From assembly GCF_000429265.1 (NCBI RefSeq), contig NZ_KE386871.1, forward strand, positions 301,977 to 365,976: DNA of 64,000 nucleotides, in the 5' to 3' direction. Under the pieces are notes generated by a model that had not been told where the DNA came from, did not search any database, and worked only from the letters and a program-made list of their open reading frames with translations. The DNA comes from Actinomyces gerencseriae DSM 6844. GTDB taxonomy: Bacteria; Actinomycetota; Actinomycetes; Actinomycetales; Actinomycetaceae. Shown in pieces: positions 1 to 8,718 of the stretch. How positions within the stretch are numbered: the first letter of the stretch is position 1; the number at the start of each line of letters is the position of its first letter. The position numbers were made by a program, and so were the translations under genes.

Positions 1-998
1 CCATGGGCGCCCTTATCCTGTCCTCCCCGAGCACCGAGGACCCTTCATCGTACGATCATCCTCCCGAGGGCACGACCTGTCCGGTAGTCGTGGCCAAGGT
101 CCGCCTTTCCGACGCTTCCATCATGAACGTCGCAACAGTTGCCGAGAAGTATTCGACCAAGAATGTCGAGAGCATCAATCTATCTTTTTCCGCCGACCGG
201 AGCTCCCTCATCATGACGGGAAAGGGAGACCAATCGCCGACGACTCAGCCCCCCGAGAATTACATAGCTCTCCGCCTCAGCGCTGCGGATCTGTCGGTCG
301 AGCTCGACGCGCGCTCTATCCTGGAGAACCAATATGTCACCTATATCAGATCCTATGGTCAGGCCATCGGCTATCATCCCGCAACCGCATCGAACTCGAG
401 CATCCTGTTCCTGAGCAACGGCGAGCACGAAAGCACTGGAGGAGCCGTCCCGATCATCGTGAGGGACGACTGGTACTACTACAGGGATGACACCACCGAC
501 GAGCAAGGCCTGGCGAGAAACGTCTCCTCCGGTCAGACCGTTGTCCTGAAGGGCGACTGGGAGAACGAGGTCGAGTGGTGGCCGACTATCTCCTCCGATC
601 AGCAGGCGAGCCTTGCATTCAATCATCAGCGCGGTTCCGCTCCTTATTTGTCCGTGCGCCTGCCGGGAGCCTCCGCACCGGCACTGAAATGGACTGAGAA
701 CGAACGAAGAGTACCGGATGGCGCGTGCGTCGTCGGCGATATCCTGTACTCATCCTATGACCTCGATGACTCTGGGAGCACCACGACTGATCATCTCGAT
801 CTCACGTCGATCAGCACAGGCAAGGAGATCACTCAGACTGAAGGCGAGACGGGACTGGCCGGAGAATACAGTAATGTCATCACACCATGGGGACTCGCCA
901 CCTACGGCGCTTTCTACTCGGCAACCGCCTGGCTCGATGCTTCGATCACAGCAGAACCGGAGAGCCCGGATGCGTCCGCCACGTCCACTGCCTCTTGA
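1..998 (+). CDS. Lipoprotein-like hypothetical protein, 5' end outside window
   Basis: The function is not recognised. The reading frame is already open at the first base, and 331 residues follow the ATG at position 3. The protein aligns over its whole visible length with the C-terminal two thirds of the next gene; shared blocks include the RLSA-DLS segment, the paired DDW-YYY motif, and a tail reading WGLA followed by GAFY. The ATG at position 3 falls inside this alignment, so the real start with its signal peptide and about 170 residues is probably upstream of the window. The tail is Ser/Thr/Ala-rich (SPDASATSTAS). The stop at 996-998 is followed after 28 bases by the paralogue, so the two form a tandem duplicate that is probably co-transcribed. 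They are presumably surface lipoproteins with a beta-rich fold. Confidence 0.6.
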   Translation, partial: MGALILSSPSTEDPSSYDHPPEGTTCPVVVAKVRLSDASIMNVATVAEKYSTKNVESINLSFSADRSSLIMTGKGDQSPTTQPPENYIALRLSAADLSVELDARSILENQYVTYIRSYGQAIGYHPATASNSSILFLSNGEHESTGGAVPIIVRDDWYYYRDDTTDEQGLARNVSSGQTVVLKGDWENEVEWWPTISSDQQASLAFNHQRGSAPYLSVRLPGASAPALKWTENERRVPDGACVVGDILYSSYDLDDSGSTTTDHLDLTSISTGKEITQTEGETGLAGEYSNVITPWGLATYGAFYSATAWLDASITAEPESPDASATSTAS

Positions 999-1026
999 CA
1001 TTCCTCCCGGAGGAAAGGAATCCACT

Positions 1027-2532
1027 ATGCGTCGTCGCACACTCCTCGCCACGGCCATCGGCGCACTGGCCGGACTCGAAGCCTGCTCGGGCACGTTCGG
1101 CAAGTCCGCTCCGGGACCAACCCCGTCAATCGCCCCGATGCCGACCCCGAGCAGGACACCGCGGCCGTCGCCGCCGACCGATACCGCAGTCCCCTCATAT
1201 TTCTCCGACCAGGCCATGTGGCCGGACACCAGAGCCCAGACGAACGCAACGATCACCGCTCTGCACGGACATCATCTGTGCGGGATGATCGCAATCCCCG
1301 AGTTGCAGGAGACCGTCTCCGAAGGTCAGTGCCCCGTTGTCGTCGACTTGAAGGGCCCGACCACCTGGGCATTGACGCCCGACAGCAAGGGGAGCTGGAA
1401 CGCGAGGTTAGTTGACTTGGCGGCGAGTTCCACCCCGGAAGCAGAAGCAACTGCCGGCCCCACCACGACAGCGACCCCAGCACTCCCGGAGATCAGTGTC
1501 GCGACCGGTCCTGCGATCGTGGATGACACCCATGCCTATCTTGTGGCCGGCGTCTATTACGAAGGCGATTCGCAGCCGGGGGGTTCGTATGGAGAACCGG
1601 TGACGTGCGCGATCGACGTGGTCAAGGTTTCCGTTTCCGACTACGCGATCGTAGCATCGGTGCGGCTGGTCGAGGCGTACAAGTTCGACAGACAGCTGCT
1701 CGATCGGGTGTCTTTGAACTTCAATGCCGACCACAGCGCTCTGCTCATAGCCGGAAGCAAGGACCATGACGCCGCAGATGCCAGAGGTTTTGGATTCCGC
1801 CTGAGCGCCACCGATCTGTCGACGCAATTCGACGCGAGCACCGTTCTCACCGGCAGCTATCAGGACATGGACGAAAAAGGGGAGGCATTGACCGCAATGG
1901 ACGAGAACTCGAAGGCGGTATTCGTTTACCTCACCAACGGCACCACAGAGACCACGGAAGACGAATGGCGGATCGAAAGAGTCCAGGACGACTGGATCTA
2001 CTACTACACGACTCGCGCCACTCCGGGGGCCGGCGATAGCGACAGCTCGCACATGCGAAGCCTCACCACGGGGGACAGCGTCGCACTGAGCCGCCAGCGC
2101 GAACATTTTCACAACATGTATACATCCGATATCCACACGGGCCAGCACGAGGTCATCCTTTACGGCACATACACAAAACCCACATTCTCTGTGCGCCAGC
2201 CCGGGGCGACGACGCCGATGCTGTCCTGGGCCTCCGATGAACGAGCCGTTCCCCGTGCGGCCTGCGTATTCGGCGATATCGCCTATACGACCACGCCGGA
2301 CCGCCCAGAATATAAAGGAAACGCAACTCTTCAACTGACGTCCCTATCGTCCGGTCAGGATATCGGGCAGGTTCCGATCGACACCGACAACGGGCCTATC
2401 GCGGTCTCCGCATGGGGTCTCGCGCTACAAGGCGCCTTCTATCCGGCAAACGGATGGATGGACCACCCGGGGCACTCGACACCCTCTGACGCCCCCGAGG
2501 AGACCGCCACGGCAACGGCAACAGCAACATGA
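1027..2532 (+). CDS. Putative lipoprotein, tandem paralogue of the preceding gene
   Basis: 501 residues of unknown function. The ATG at 1027 follows a strong Shine-Dalgarno (GGAGGAAAGG) and opens a lipoprotein signal: MRRRTLLATAIGALAG and then the lipobox LEAC. The frame stays open about 100 codons further upstream, but that stretch overlaps the end of the previous gene and lacks a ribosome site, so I rejected it. After the signal comes a Pro/Thr/Ser-rich linker (about residues 30-60), then a domain with many beta-strand-like segments, and an Ala/Thr repeat tail (ETATATATAT). Residues from about 180 onward match the upstream paralogue. No catalytic motif is visible. It is likely anchored on the outer face of the membrane. 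The DNA is less GC-rich than the nuo region. Confidence 0.75.
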   Translation: MRRRTLLATAIGALAGLEACSGTFGKSAPGPTPSIAPMPTPSRTPRPSPPTDTAVPSYFSDQAMWPDTRAQTNATITALHGHHLCGMIAIPELQETVSEGQCPVVVDLKGPTTWALTPDSKGSWNARLVDLAASSTPEAEATAGPTTTATPALPEISVATGPAIVDDTHAYLVAGVYYEGDSQPGGSYGEPVTCAIDVVKVSVSDYAIVASVRLVEAYKFDRQLLDRVSLNFNADHSALLIAGSKDHDAADARGFGFRLSATDLSTQFDASTVLTGSYQDMDEKGEALTAMDENSKAVFVYLTNGTTETTEDEWRIERVQDDWIYYYTTRATPGAGDSDSSHMRSLTTGDSVALSRQREHFHNMYTSDIHTGQHEVILYGTYTKPTFSVRQPGATTPMLSWASDERAVPRAACVFGDIAYTTTPDRPEYKGNATLQLTSLSSGQDIGQVPIDTDNGPIAVSAWGLALQGAFYPANGWMDHPGHSTPSDAPEETATATATAT

Positions 2533-2610
2533 CGGGAACGGCTTCGCCCTTTCCGCGCGCGAGCTCTCCTGCCGTCCGGGTCCTCATATCAGAGAGCCCC
2601 ACCGCGGCTC

Positions 2611-4203
2611 CTACGCATCAATTACAGGGACGTCGGTGAGGCGGGCGATGATTCGCTCCCTCGCATAACGGTACTTACCTTCGGGAATATCAATCATAAT
2701 GCTGTCCTCACCGACGTCCGGCCAGACAACCGGAAAAGACTGGGAGGCCCCGGGCTCAAGATCGTAGACAAAGTTATTGGCCAAAGGAAATCGTCTGCCA
2801 TCAGAGTACGCATAATCCGCCTCCAGATGCCTTAATCCGCCACTGAGGATGGTCAAACTACTCACACCATAAACTCCGGACAGTCCGCGCAATTCCATGA
2901 GTTTTCCCGGCAACGCGAAGGAAGAGACCGGCACATAGACCTTTTCGTCAGAGGTGAGCACCACCTTTCCGGTCACGTACTCCCCCACTCGAACCACATG
3001 GTCGATCGACATGTGCACGGTCTTCCCCTCAACCGTCACATCGACACCCTCCGGCCCCTTACCCACCGGGCCGGCCGGATCGGGCGTGGCGGCTGATGGC
3101 GGAGCCGCACTCGCGCTCGGCGACGCACCGGCTTCGGCGGGCTTCGACGGCGTCAGCGTGATCTCCACTCGGCGGTTGGCCTGTCTGCGCTCGTCGGAGT
3201 CGTTCGGCACTCGTGGCGAGGACTCCCCTTCACCCGAGACGGACTGATTCCACTTGGACAAGTCCGTCAGTTCCTTGAGCCGCTCCGATACCGCCTCGGC
3301 ACGCCGCTCCGACAGATCCTGGTTATGCGCGTCGTCAGCCACGTCGTCGGTGTGCCCAGTAATCGTCAGCTCCCCACCCGAAGGGTGCTTCTCGATCTGC
3401 TCCACCGCACCGGCCAACACAGCATCGGCCTGTGCCGAGAGCTGATCGGAGTCAGTCGCGAAGGTGACGTCCCCGGCCACCGTCACCGTCGTCGACGTCT
3501 CATCCTGCTTCGTATCCGATGAGCCGTCCATCGACACGGCCGCCCGCTCGAGCTCGAAGGGACCGGGATCGGATTCATCGAGCTTCGCCTTGGCGATGAC
3601 GTCAGCGATGTCAAGATCCACATCCGACGCCGCAACCACCGGAATGCCGATCACAACACCCATATTGGGGAGAAGCATCTCCACCGACCGGACTTCATCA
3701 CTCAGAGCCGCGAAGACGGGAAACGCCTCAACCGGCTTACCCTTTGAAACCGAACCACCGAGGTCCTCATTGTTCCTCGCCAGCTCGGGGTAGACCACGC
3801 TTCGCTCCAACGACATCATGCGGACATCAGCCGTTGTGGAGACATTCGTCCCAATGGCGAAGGCCTGACTGAGGTACACGGCTTCCTCAGAGTCGGAGGA
3901 AATGTGAAACCTCGCCACCGAGTACTTGTCCTTCACCGCAACCGGACCGACCTCCACCGTCAGCGGCGCACCCTTGTACTCCGTGTCGAGCACCACCCCA
4001 CCATGAGGCCCGGTCGACGCCGCCACCGCAGCACGAGCAGAGGCAGCAGAGCCTGAGTCCTTCCCGGACGCCGCACCGCCCTTCCCGGGCATCCCGCAAC
4101 CGGCCAGGACGGCCCCCGCCCCGGCCAGGGCGGACAGGGCCAGGACACTGCGGCGAGTCGGTCGGGAGCTGCGATCGGCGGACGACGTCGCGGAGGAAAT
4201 CAT
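2611..4203 (-). CDS. OmpA-family domain lipoprotein
   Basis: 530 residues. The N-terminus has a twin-Arg stretch (RPTRRSVLALSALAGAG) and then the lipobox LAGC with Cys36, so the mature protein should be lipid-anchored. Residues about 241-351 form an OmpA C-terminal, peptidoglycan-binding type domain: the VTFATDSDQLS strand, ITGHTDD, DLSERRAEAV, and NRRVEI near the end with the Asn and Arg usual for diaminopimelate contact. A Pro/Ala/Ser linker follows, then a C-terminal beta-rich domain of about 150 residues (VDVTVEGKTVHMSIDHVVRVGEYVTG). Residues 60-230 look like a related beta domain, so the OmpA module sits between two similar domains, whereas in Gram-negative porins it is C-terminal. It is convergent with the tandem lipoprotein genes. 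It probably links membrane and wall; the exact role is unknown. Confidence 0.75.
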   Translation of the reverse strand: MISSATSSADRSSRPTRRSVLALSALAGAGAVLAGCGMPGKGGAASGKDSGSAASARAAVAASTGPHGGVVLDTEYKGAPLTVEVGPVAVKDKYSVARFHISSDSEEAVYLSQAFAIGTNVSTTADVRMMSLERSVVYPELARNNEDLGGSVSKGKPVEAFPVFAALSDEVRSVEMLLPNMGVVIGIPVVAASDVDLDIADVIAKAKLDESDPGPFELERAAVSMDGSSDTKQDETSTTVTVAGDVTFATDSDQLSAQADAVLAGAVEQIEKHPSGGELTITGHTDDVADDAHNQDLSERRAEAVSERLKELTDLSKWNQSVSGEGESSPRVPNDSDERRQANRRVEITLTPSKPAEAGASPSASAAPPSAATPDPAGPVGKGPEGVDVTVEGKTVHMSIDHVVRVGEYVTGKVVLTSDEKVYVPVSSFALPGKLMELRGLSGVYGVSSLTILSGGLRHLEADYAYSDGRRFPLANNFVYDLEPGASQSFPVVWPDVGEDSIMIDIPEGKYRYARERIIARLTDVPVIDA

Positions 4204-4312
4204 GTCGGGGACCTTTCAGCGCATCGGGAGCATGTGCCCGACACGCTATGCGCCCCAGGCCGCCGCTCGCGATGGGCAGGTACCCGCTCGTCCCCGGGCA
4301 CTCCCCATCACT

Positions 4313-4332
4313 CCCCATCACTCCATGGGGAA
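4313..4332 (-). terminator. Candidate terminator after the nuo/polyprenyl synthase operon
   Basis: A 7-bp perfect stem (TCCCCAT paired with ATGGGGA) closes a 6-base loop, 54 bases past the last gene of the long minus-strand operon. A second copy of the ACTCCCCATC decamer lies directly next to it (4301-4310). No U-tract is visible, so this may be a weak terminator or only a processing hairpin. Confidence 0.35.
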
Positions 4333-4386
4333 ACCCGGCGAGTGCGGGATCGGTCGGTGAGAGGAGCGCGGCCCGTCCCGGAGGCC

Positions 4387-5496
4387 TCAGGCCGCCCTGT
4401 CCACGAGCAGCCGCGCGAACTCCTCCATGCCCTCCCGCACAAGCTCGACGCGCTGCTCCGCGTCGGCCAGAGCGGCCTGCCGCTCGGCCTCGTCGGCGCC
4501 CGTCGCATCCAGGCGCCGGCGCGTCCCGGCGCGGACGGCGTCCTCCAGCCCTGCGAGCACGCCCACGGCCTCCCGGGCCCAGGTCATGGCCATCTCCCGC
4601 GTGCGCGCCAGCACCGGGTGCAGGCGCAGCCGGGCGACGACGTCGGCCAGCACCGCGTCGTCGTCGAGGTTCCCGGTCGACAGCCTCGAGAGGATCGACT
4701 GTCCGGCCGCGTCGAGCTCGCCCGCCGCCAGGGCCTTGCGCAGCAGGAGCACCGGCATGGTGTCCACACCCTCCCGCAGATCCGTCCCCGGGGTCTTGCC
4801 GGTGGTCTCGGAGTCGCTCGCCAGGTCGATGACGTCGTCGGCCAGCTGGAAGGCGACCCCGATCTTCTCGCCGAACTCCTCCACGATGCGCTCTGTGGCG
4901 TCGCCGGCGCGGGCCAGCATGGCGCCGTAGCGAGCGGACATGGCGATCAGGGAGCCGGTCTTGTCCGCCAGGACCCGGATGTAGTGGTCGACGGGATCGG
5001 TGCCGGCCGGACGGGGCAGGGTCTCGTGGAGCTGCCCCATGCACAGGCGCTCGAAGGTCTTGGCGTGGGCGAGCACGGCCCGTGGACCGAGCGCCGCGAC
5101 GAGTTGGGAGGCGCGCGCCACCAGCACGTCGCCGGTGAGGATCGCGGCGGAGTTGCCCCACACCGTCTGGGCGCTGGGCGCACCGCGGCGCAGAGGCGCC
5201 TCGTCCATGACGTCGTCGTGGTAGAGCGTGGCGATGTGCGTCAGCTCGACGGCGACGCCGGCGTCGAGCACCTGCTCCCCCACGGCAAGGCCGGTGTCCC
5301 CGAGCTGGGCGGTCAGGAGCGTGAGAACCGGTCGCAGCCGCTTCCCCCCGGCCTCGGCCAGATGGGAGGTGGGCGGGTTGATGGTCTCGTCGGCATTGCT
5401 GACGACGTCGAGCAGACGCGCCTCGACGGCCTCGAGAGCCGGGATGATCCGTCCCTCGAGCTGCGGAGGGGCGTTCAAGGGCAGCGATCCGATCAC
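4387..5496 (-). CDS. Polyprenyl (probably heptaprenyl/nonaprenyl) diphosphate synthase
   Basis: 369 residues of the trans-isoprenyl diphosphate synthase family, which extends allylic diphosphates with isopentenyl diphosphate. Both Asp-rich motifs are present: DDVMD (first, in LYHDDVMDEAPLRRG) and DDVID (second, in FQLADDVIDLASD), along with GGKRLRP near the N-terminus. The start is the GTG at 5496-5494, which overlaps the nuoN stop as GTGA and indicates translational coupling. The frame continues upstream inside nuoN, but that part is only a shadow of nuoN. Lying at the end of the nuo operon, as in other actinobacteria, it very probably makes the side chain of menaquinone, the electron acceptor of complex I. 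Chain length cannot be read reliably from sequence alone. Confidence 0.9.
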   Translation of the reverse strand: MIGSLPLNAPPQLEGRIIPALEAVEARLLDVVSNADETINPPTSHLAEAGGKRLRPVLTLLTAQLGDTGLAVGEQVLDAGVAVELTHIATLYHDDVMDEAPLRRGAPSAQTVWGNSAAILTGDVLVARASQLVAALGPRAVLAHAKTFERLCMGQLHETLPRPAGTDPVDHYIRVLADKTGSLIAMSARYGAMLARAGDATERIVEEFGEKIGVAFQLADDVIDLASDSETTGKTPGTDLREGVDTMPVLLLRKALAAGELDAAGQSILSRLSTGNLDDDAVLADVVARLRLHPVLARTREMAMTWAREAVGVLAGLEDAVRAGTRRRLDATGADEAERQAALADAEQRVELVREGMEEFARLLVDRAA

Positions 5497-7091
5497 GGTA
5501 GGAGCATAGCGGCGCGGCCCAGGAGCGCGATAACGGCCTGCGGCAGCACTCCGAGCGCCACCGTGACGAAGACCGCCACGACGATGGCGGCACCCGATGG
5601 ACCCATCGACTCCACGACGACGACCCCGCTCCCCTCGGGCTCGCGGAAGAACATGAGGACGATCAGCCGCATGTAGAAGAAGGCCGTGATGGCGGAGGAG
5701 ATGACCGCGGCGATCACCAGCCACATGGCCCCGCCGCCGACGGCGGCGATGAACAGCTCGAACTTGGCGACGAAGCCCGCCGTCAGCGGCACGCCTGCGA
5801 AGGACAGCAGGAACACCGCCATGGCGGCGGCGAGCCACGGGTTGCGCCGCCCCAGGCCCGCGAAGGACCCCAGGTCGGTGGCCTCGGCGCCCGCCGCACC
5901 ACCGTGCCCCGTGCGCACCAGGGCGACGATGCCGAAGGCCCCGACGGTGGCCACGCCGTAGGCGAGCGCGTAGAGCAGCAGGGCGCTGATGCCCGTCCCG
6001 TTGAGGGCGATGATGCCCATGAGCATGTAGCCGGCGTGGGCGATGGCCGAGTAGGCGAGCATGCGCTTGATATCGCTCTGAACGACGCCGACGACGGTGC
6101 CCACCACCATGGTCAGGATCGCGACGGTCCACAGGAACGGGGCCATGTCCCACCCGAACGCACCGCCGACCAGGTAGTAGAAGCGCACGAGCGCCAGGAA
6201 GGCGGCGGCCTTGACGCCGGCGGCCATGAAGCCGGTGACCGGGGTCGGGGCGCCCTGGTAGACGTCCGGGCTCCAGGCGTGGAAGGGCACGGCTGCGGTC
6301 TTGAACAGCAGCCCCACGGTCACCAGGACCACGCCCGCCAGGCCGAGCCAGTCCATGTCGATCACGTCGATCGCACCGCCGACGGCGAGCGCGTCGGCGA
6401 CCCCCGTGTAGGACACCGAGCCGGACAGGCCGTACAGGAAGGCCGAGCCCAGCAGGAGGAACGCGGAGGCGAAGGCCCCCAGCACGAAGTACTTCAGCGC
6501 CGCCTCCTGGCTCAGCAGACGGCGGTGGCGGGCGGTGGCCGCCATGATGTAGAGCGGCAGCGACACCAGTTCGAGCACGACGAACAGCGCGATGAGGTCG
6601 TTGACCATGGGGAAGAGCATCATGCCGGCCAGGGAGAACAGCATGAGCGGGAAGACCTCGGTGGCGGTCCAGCCGCGGTGGAGGGACTCCGTCTCCTCGG
6701 CGCTGCCGGGGCGATCGGCGGCCTGCGCGGCGAAGGCGCCGTCGCCCGCGGTGGTGCGGTCGGCCATGATCAGCACGGCCAGCAGACCGATGAGGAGCAC
6801 GATGCCCTGAGCGGCCACCCCGAAGGGATCCTCGCTGATCCCGGCGGCCAGCACGCGTCCCGATGGCCGGATCCTGCCGGTCCCCGCGTCCTGCGGGAGG
6901 ACCTGGCTCCAGCGCAGGACGAAGGCCGTGCCGGAGGCGAGGATGGCCACCGCGGACAGGACCGCCTGCACCTGCAGGCGTCCCCCGCGCGGCGCGAACG
7001 CCTCGACGAGGACGCCGAGCACACCGGCCCCCAGGATGATGAGAACCGGGATGAGCCCGGCCCACTCGATGATCGGGACGGTGACGCTCAC
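5493..7091 (-). CDS. nuoN: NADH-quinone oxidoreductase subunit N
   Basis: 532 residues, an antiporter-like membrane subunit of complex I that takes part in proton pumping. It has about 14 hydrophobic segments from the N-terminal VPIIEWAGLIPVLIILGAG onward. The conserved core includes LYIMAATARHRRLLSQEAALKY, the TVGLLFKTAAVPFHAWSPD segment (pumping Lys and His) and VVGVVQSDIKRMLAYSAIAHAGY. The ATG overlaps the nuoM stop as ATGA. It is the last Nuo subunit in the order A-N and is coupled to the polyprenyl synthase downstream. The length is a little above the usual 480-500 because of an insert near residues 95-130. Confidence 0.95.
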   Translation of the reverse strand: MSVTVPIIEWAGLIPVLIILGAGVLGVLVEAFAPRGGRLQVQAVLSAVAILASGTAFVLRWSQVLPQDAGTGRIRPSGRVLAAGISEDPFGVAAQGIVLLIGLLAVLIMADRTTAGDGAFAAQAADRPGSAEETESLHRGWTATEVFPLMLFSLAGMMLFPMVNDLIALFVVLELVSLPLYIMAATARHRRLLSQEAALKYFVLGAFASAFLLLGSAFLYGLSGSVSYTGVADALAVGGAIDVIDMDWLGLAGVVLVTVGLLFKTAAVPFHAWSPDVYQGAPTPVTGFMAAGVKAAAFLALVRFYYLVGGAFGWDMAPFLWTVAILTMVVGTVVGVVQSDIKRMLAYSAIAHAGYMLMGIIALNGTGISALLLYALAYGVATVGAFGIVALVRTGHGGAAGAEATDLGSFAGLGRRNPWLAAAMAVFLLSFAGVPLTAGFVAKFELFIAAVGGGAMWLVIAAVISSAITAFFYMRLIVLMFFREPEGSGVVVVESMGPSGAAIVVAVFVTVALGVLPQAVIALLGRAAMLLP

Positions 7092-8704
7092 TTGCTGATC
7101 CCTTCCGTGACGGTGGGGGCGGAGGGCGATGGCGGATCCGCCGGGGCGAGCGGACCGGTCGCGGCAGCCGGGTCGCTCAGAGCGGCCGGACGCCCGGAGT
7201 CGGCGCTCATGGTGGTCGCCACCTGCTCGGCGACGCCGTCGAGCGCATCGGTGAGCGCGCCGGGGGCCAGTCCCAGGAGGAGCATGGCGGCGATGATCGG
7301 GACCAGCACGAGCCGCTCACGCCCGTCCAGGTCCGCGCTGCCGACGCGCTCGGCGTCCGGAGCGCCGGTGAAGACGCGCTGGTAGGGCAGGAGCACGTAG
7401 ACCGCGGCGATGACCACGCCCGCCACGGCGACGACGCCGAGGACGACGGACCGGGAGAAGGTGCCGGTGAGCACCATCCACTCCGGGACGAAGCCGCTCA
7501 GGCCCGGCAGTGCGATGGAGGCCAGGCCGGAGACCAGGAAGGTGCCGGCCACCAGCGGCATGACCCGGCCGATGCCGCCGAGCTCGCCGATCGCCACGGT
7601 GCCGGTGCGCCGGGCTAGGAAGCCGGTGACGAGGTAGAGGCCGGCGATGGACAGTCCGTGGGCGACCATGTAGACCATGGCGCCGATCGCGGCGATCCGG
7701 TCGCCGATGAAGATCCCCAGCACCATGAAGCCGAAGTGGCTGATCGAGGTGTAGGAGATGAGCCGGTAGAGGCTGTCCTGGCCGATGGCCGCCAGGCCCC
7801 CGTAGATGATGCCGACGACGGCCAGCACGAGGACGACCGGGGCGGCCCAGGCGGCCGCCTCGGGGAAGAGCGGCAGAACCAGGGCGATCATGCCGTAGGT
7901 GCCGATCTTGTCCAGGACGCCGATGAGGAGGACCGAGGTGCCCGGGGTGGCCTGCTCGGCCGCGTCGGGCAGCCAGGTGTGCAGGGGCACCAGCGGGGCC
8001 TTGATCGCGAAGGCGATCATGAAGGATGCGAAGATCCAGCGTGCCGCGGCGGGCGGGGCGCTGAGGGACCCGGCGAGGGAGCCGATGAGGTAGCCGGTCT
8101 CCGTGCGCGGGCCGTAGAAGAACAGGGCGACCACGCCGACGAGCATGACGAGTCCTCCGGCCAGGGAGTACAGGAGGAACTTCAGGGCGGCGCGCCGGCG
8201 ATCCGGCCCCCCGAAGCGACCGATGAGGACGTACACCGGCACGAGCATGGCCTCGAAGCAGACGTAGAACAGGAACACGTCGCGCGCGCTGAAGATGACG
8301 ACGACGAAGGCCTCCAGGGCCAGCACCAGGGCCGTGAAGAGGGCCTGGTGCTCGGCGGGGATCTCGCCCCAGCCGGCGAGCAGGACCAGGGGCACGAGGA
8401 AGGCCGCCAGCAGCAGCATGGCCAGGCCGAGCGCGTTGACGCCCAGGGCCCAGGAGATGCCCAGGGTCGGGATCCACGGCCGGGTCTCGGCGAGTTGGAC
8501 GGTTCCGCCGCTGCCCGGGTCGAACAGGGCCATCGCCCAGATGCCGACGCCGAGCGCCCCCAGGGAGAAGACGAGGCCGACTCCGCGGGCCAGGCCGCGC
8601 AGCGGGGGCACGAACCACAGGAGAAGCGCCCCGGCGAGCGGGACGAGCACCATGACGGTCAGCACGGGTGCCGGCCCGGGGATGGATGCGGTGATGGGCT
8701 GCAT
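7088..8704 (-). CDS. nuoM: NADH-quinone oxidoreductase subunit M
   Basis: 538 residues, an antiporter-like pumping subunit of complex I. It shows the family core: the conserved Glu segment in FYVCFEAMLVPVYVLIGRFGG, the AFAIKAPLVPLHTWLPDAAEQATPGT block with its Lys and His, and GQDSLYRLISYTSISHFGFM. About 14 transmembrane helices are visible. The C-terminal tail of about 35 residues is Pro/Ala-rich (ATGPLAPADPPSPSAP) and probably cytoplasmic or disordered. It lies between nuoL (14 bases upstream) and nuoN (4-base overlap). Confidence 0.95.
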   Translation of the reverse strand: MQPITASIPGPAPVLTVMVLVPLAGALLLWFVPPLRGLARGVGLVFSLGALGVGIWAMALFDPGSGGTVQLAETRPWIPTLGISWALGVNALGLAMLLLAAFLVPLVLLAGWGEIPAEHQALFTALVLALEAFVVVIFSARDVFLFYVCFEAMLVPVYVLIGRFGGPDRRRAALKFLLYSLAGGLVMLVGVVALFFYGPRTETGYLIGSLAGSLSAPPAAARWIFASFMIAFAIKAPLVPLHTWLPDAAEQATPGTSVLLIGVLDKIGTYGMIALVLPLFPEAAAWAAPVVLVLAVVGIIYGGLAAIGQDSLYRLISYTSISHFGFMVLGIFIGDRIAAIGAMVYMVAHGLSIAGLYLVTGFLARRTGTVAIGELGGIGRVMPLVAGTFLVSGLASIALPGLSGFVPEWMVLTGTFSRSVVLGVVAVAGVVIAAVYVLLPYQRVFTGAPDAERVGSADLDGRERLVLVPIIAAMLLLGLAPGALTDALDGVAEQVATTMSADSGRPAALSDPAAATGPLAPADPPSPSAPTVTEGISK

Positions 8705-8718
8705 GTGGTCGTGTCCTC

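Noticed and set aside
4387..7065. Very long frame joining an extra 500 codons to the polyprenyl synthase
   Set aside because: The added part is an out-of-frame reading of nuoN; the GTG at 5496 gives the proper start with stop-start overlap.
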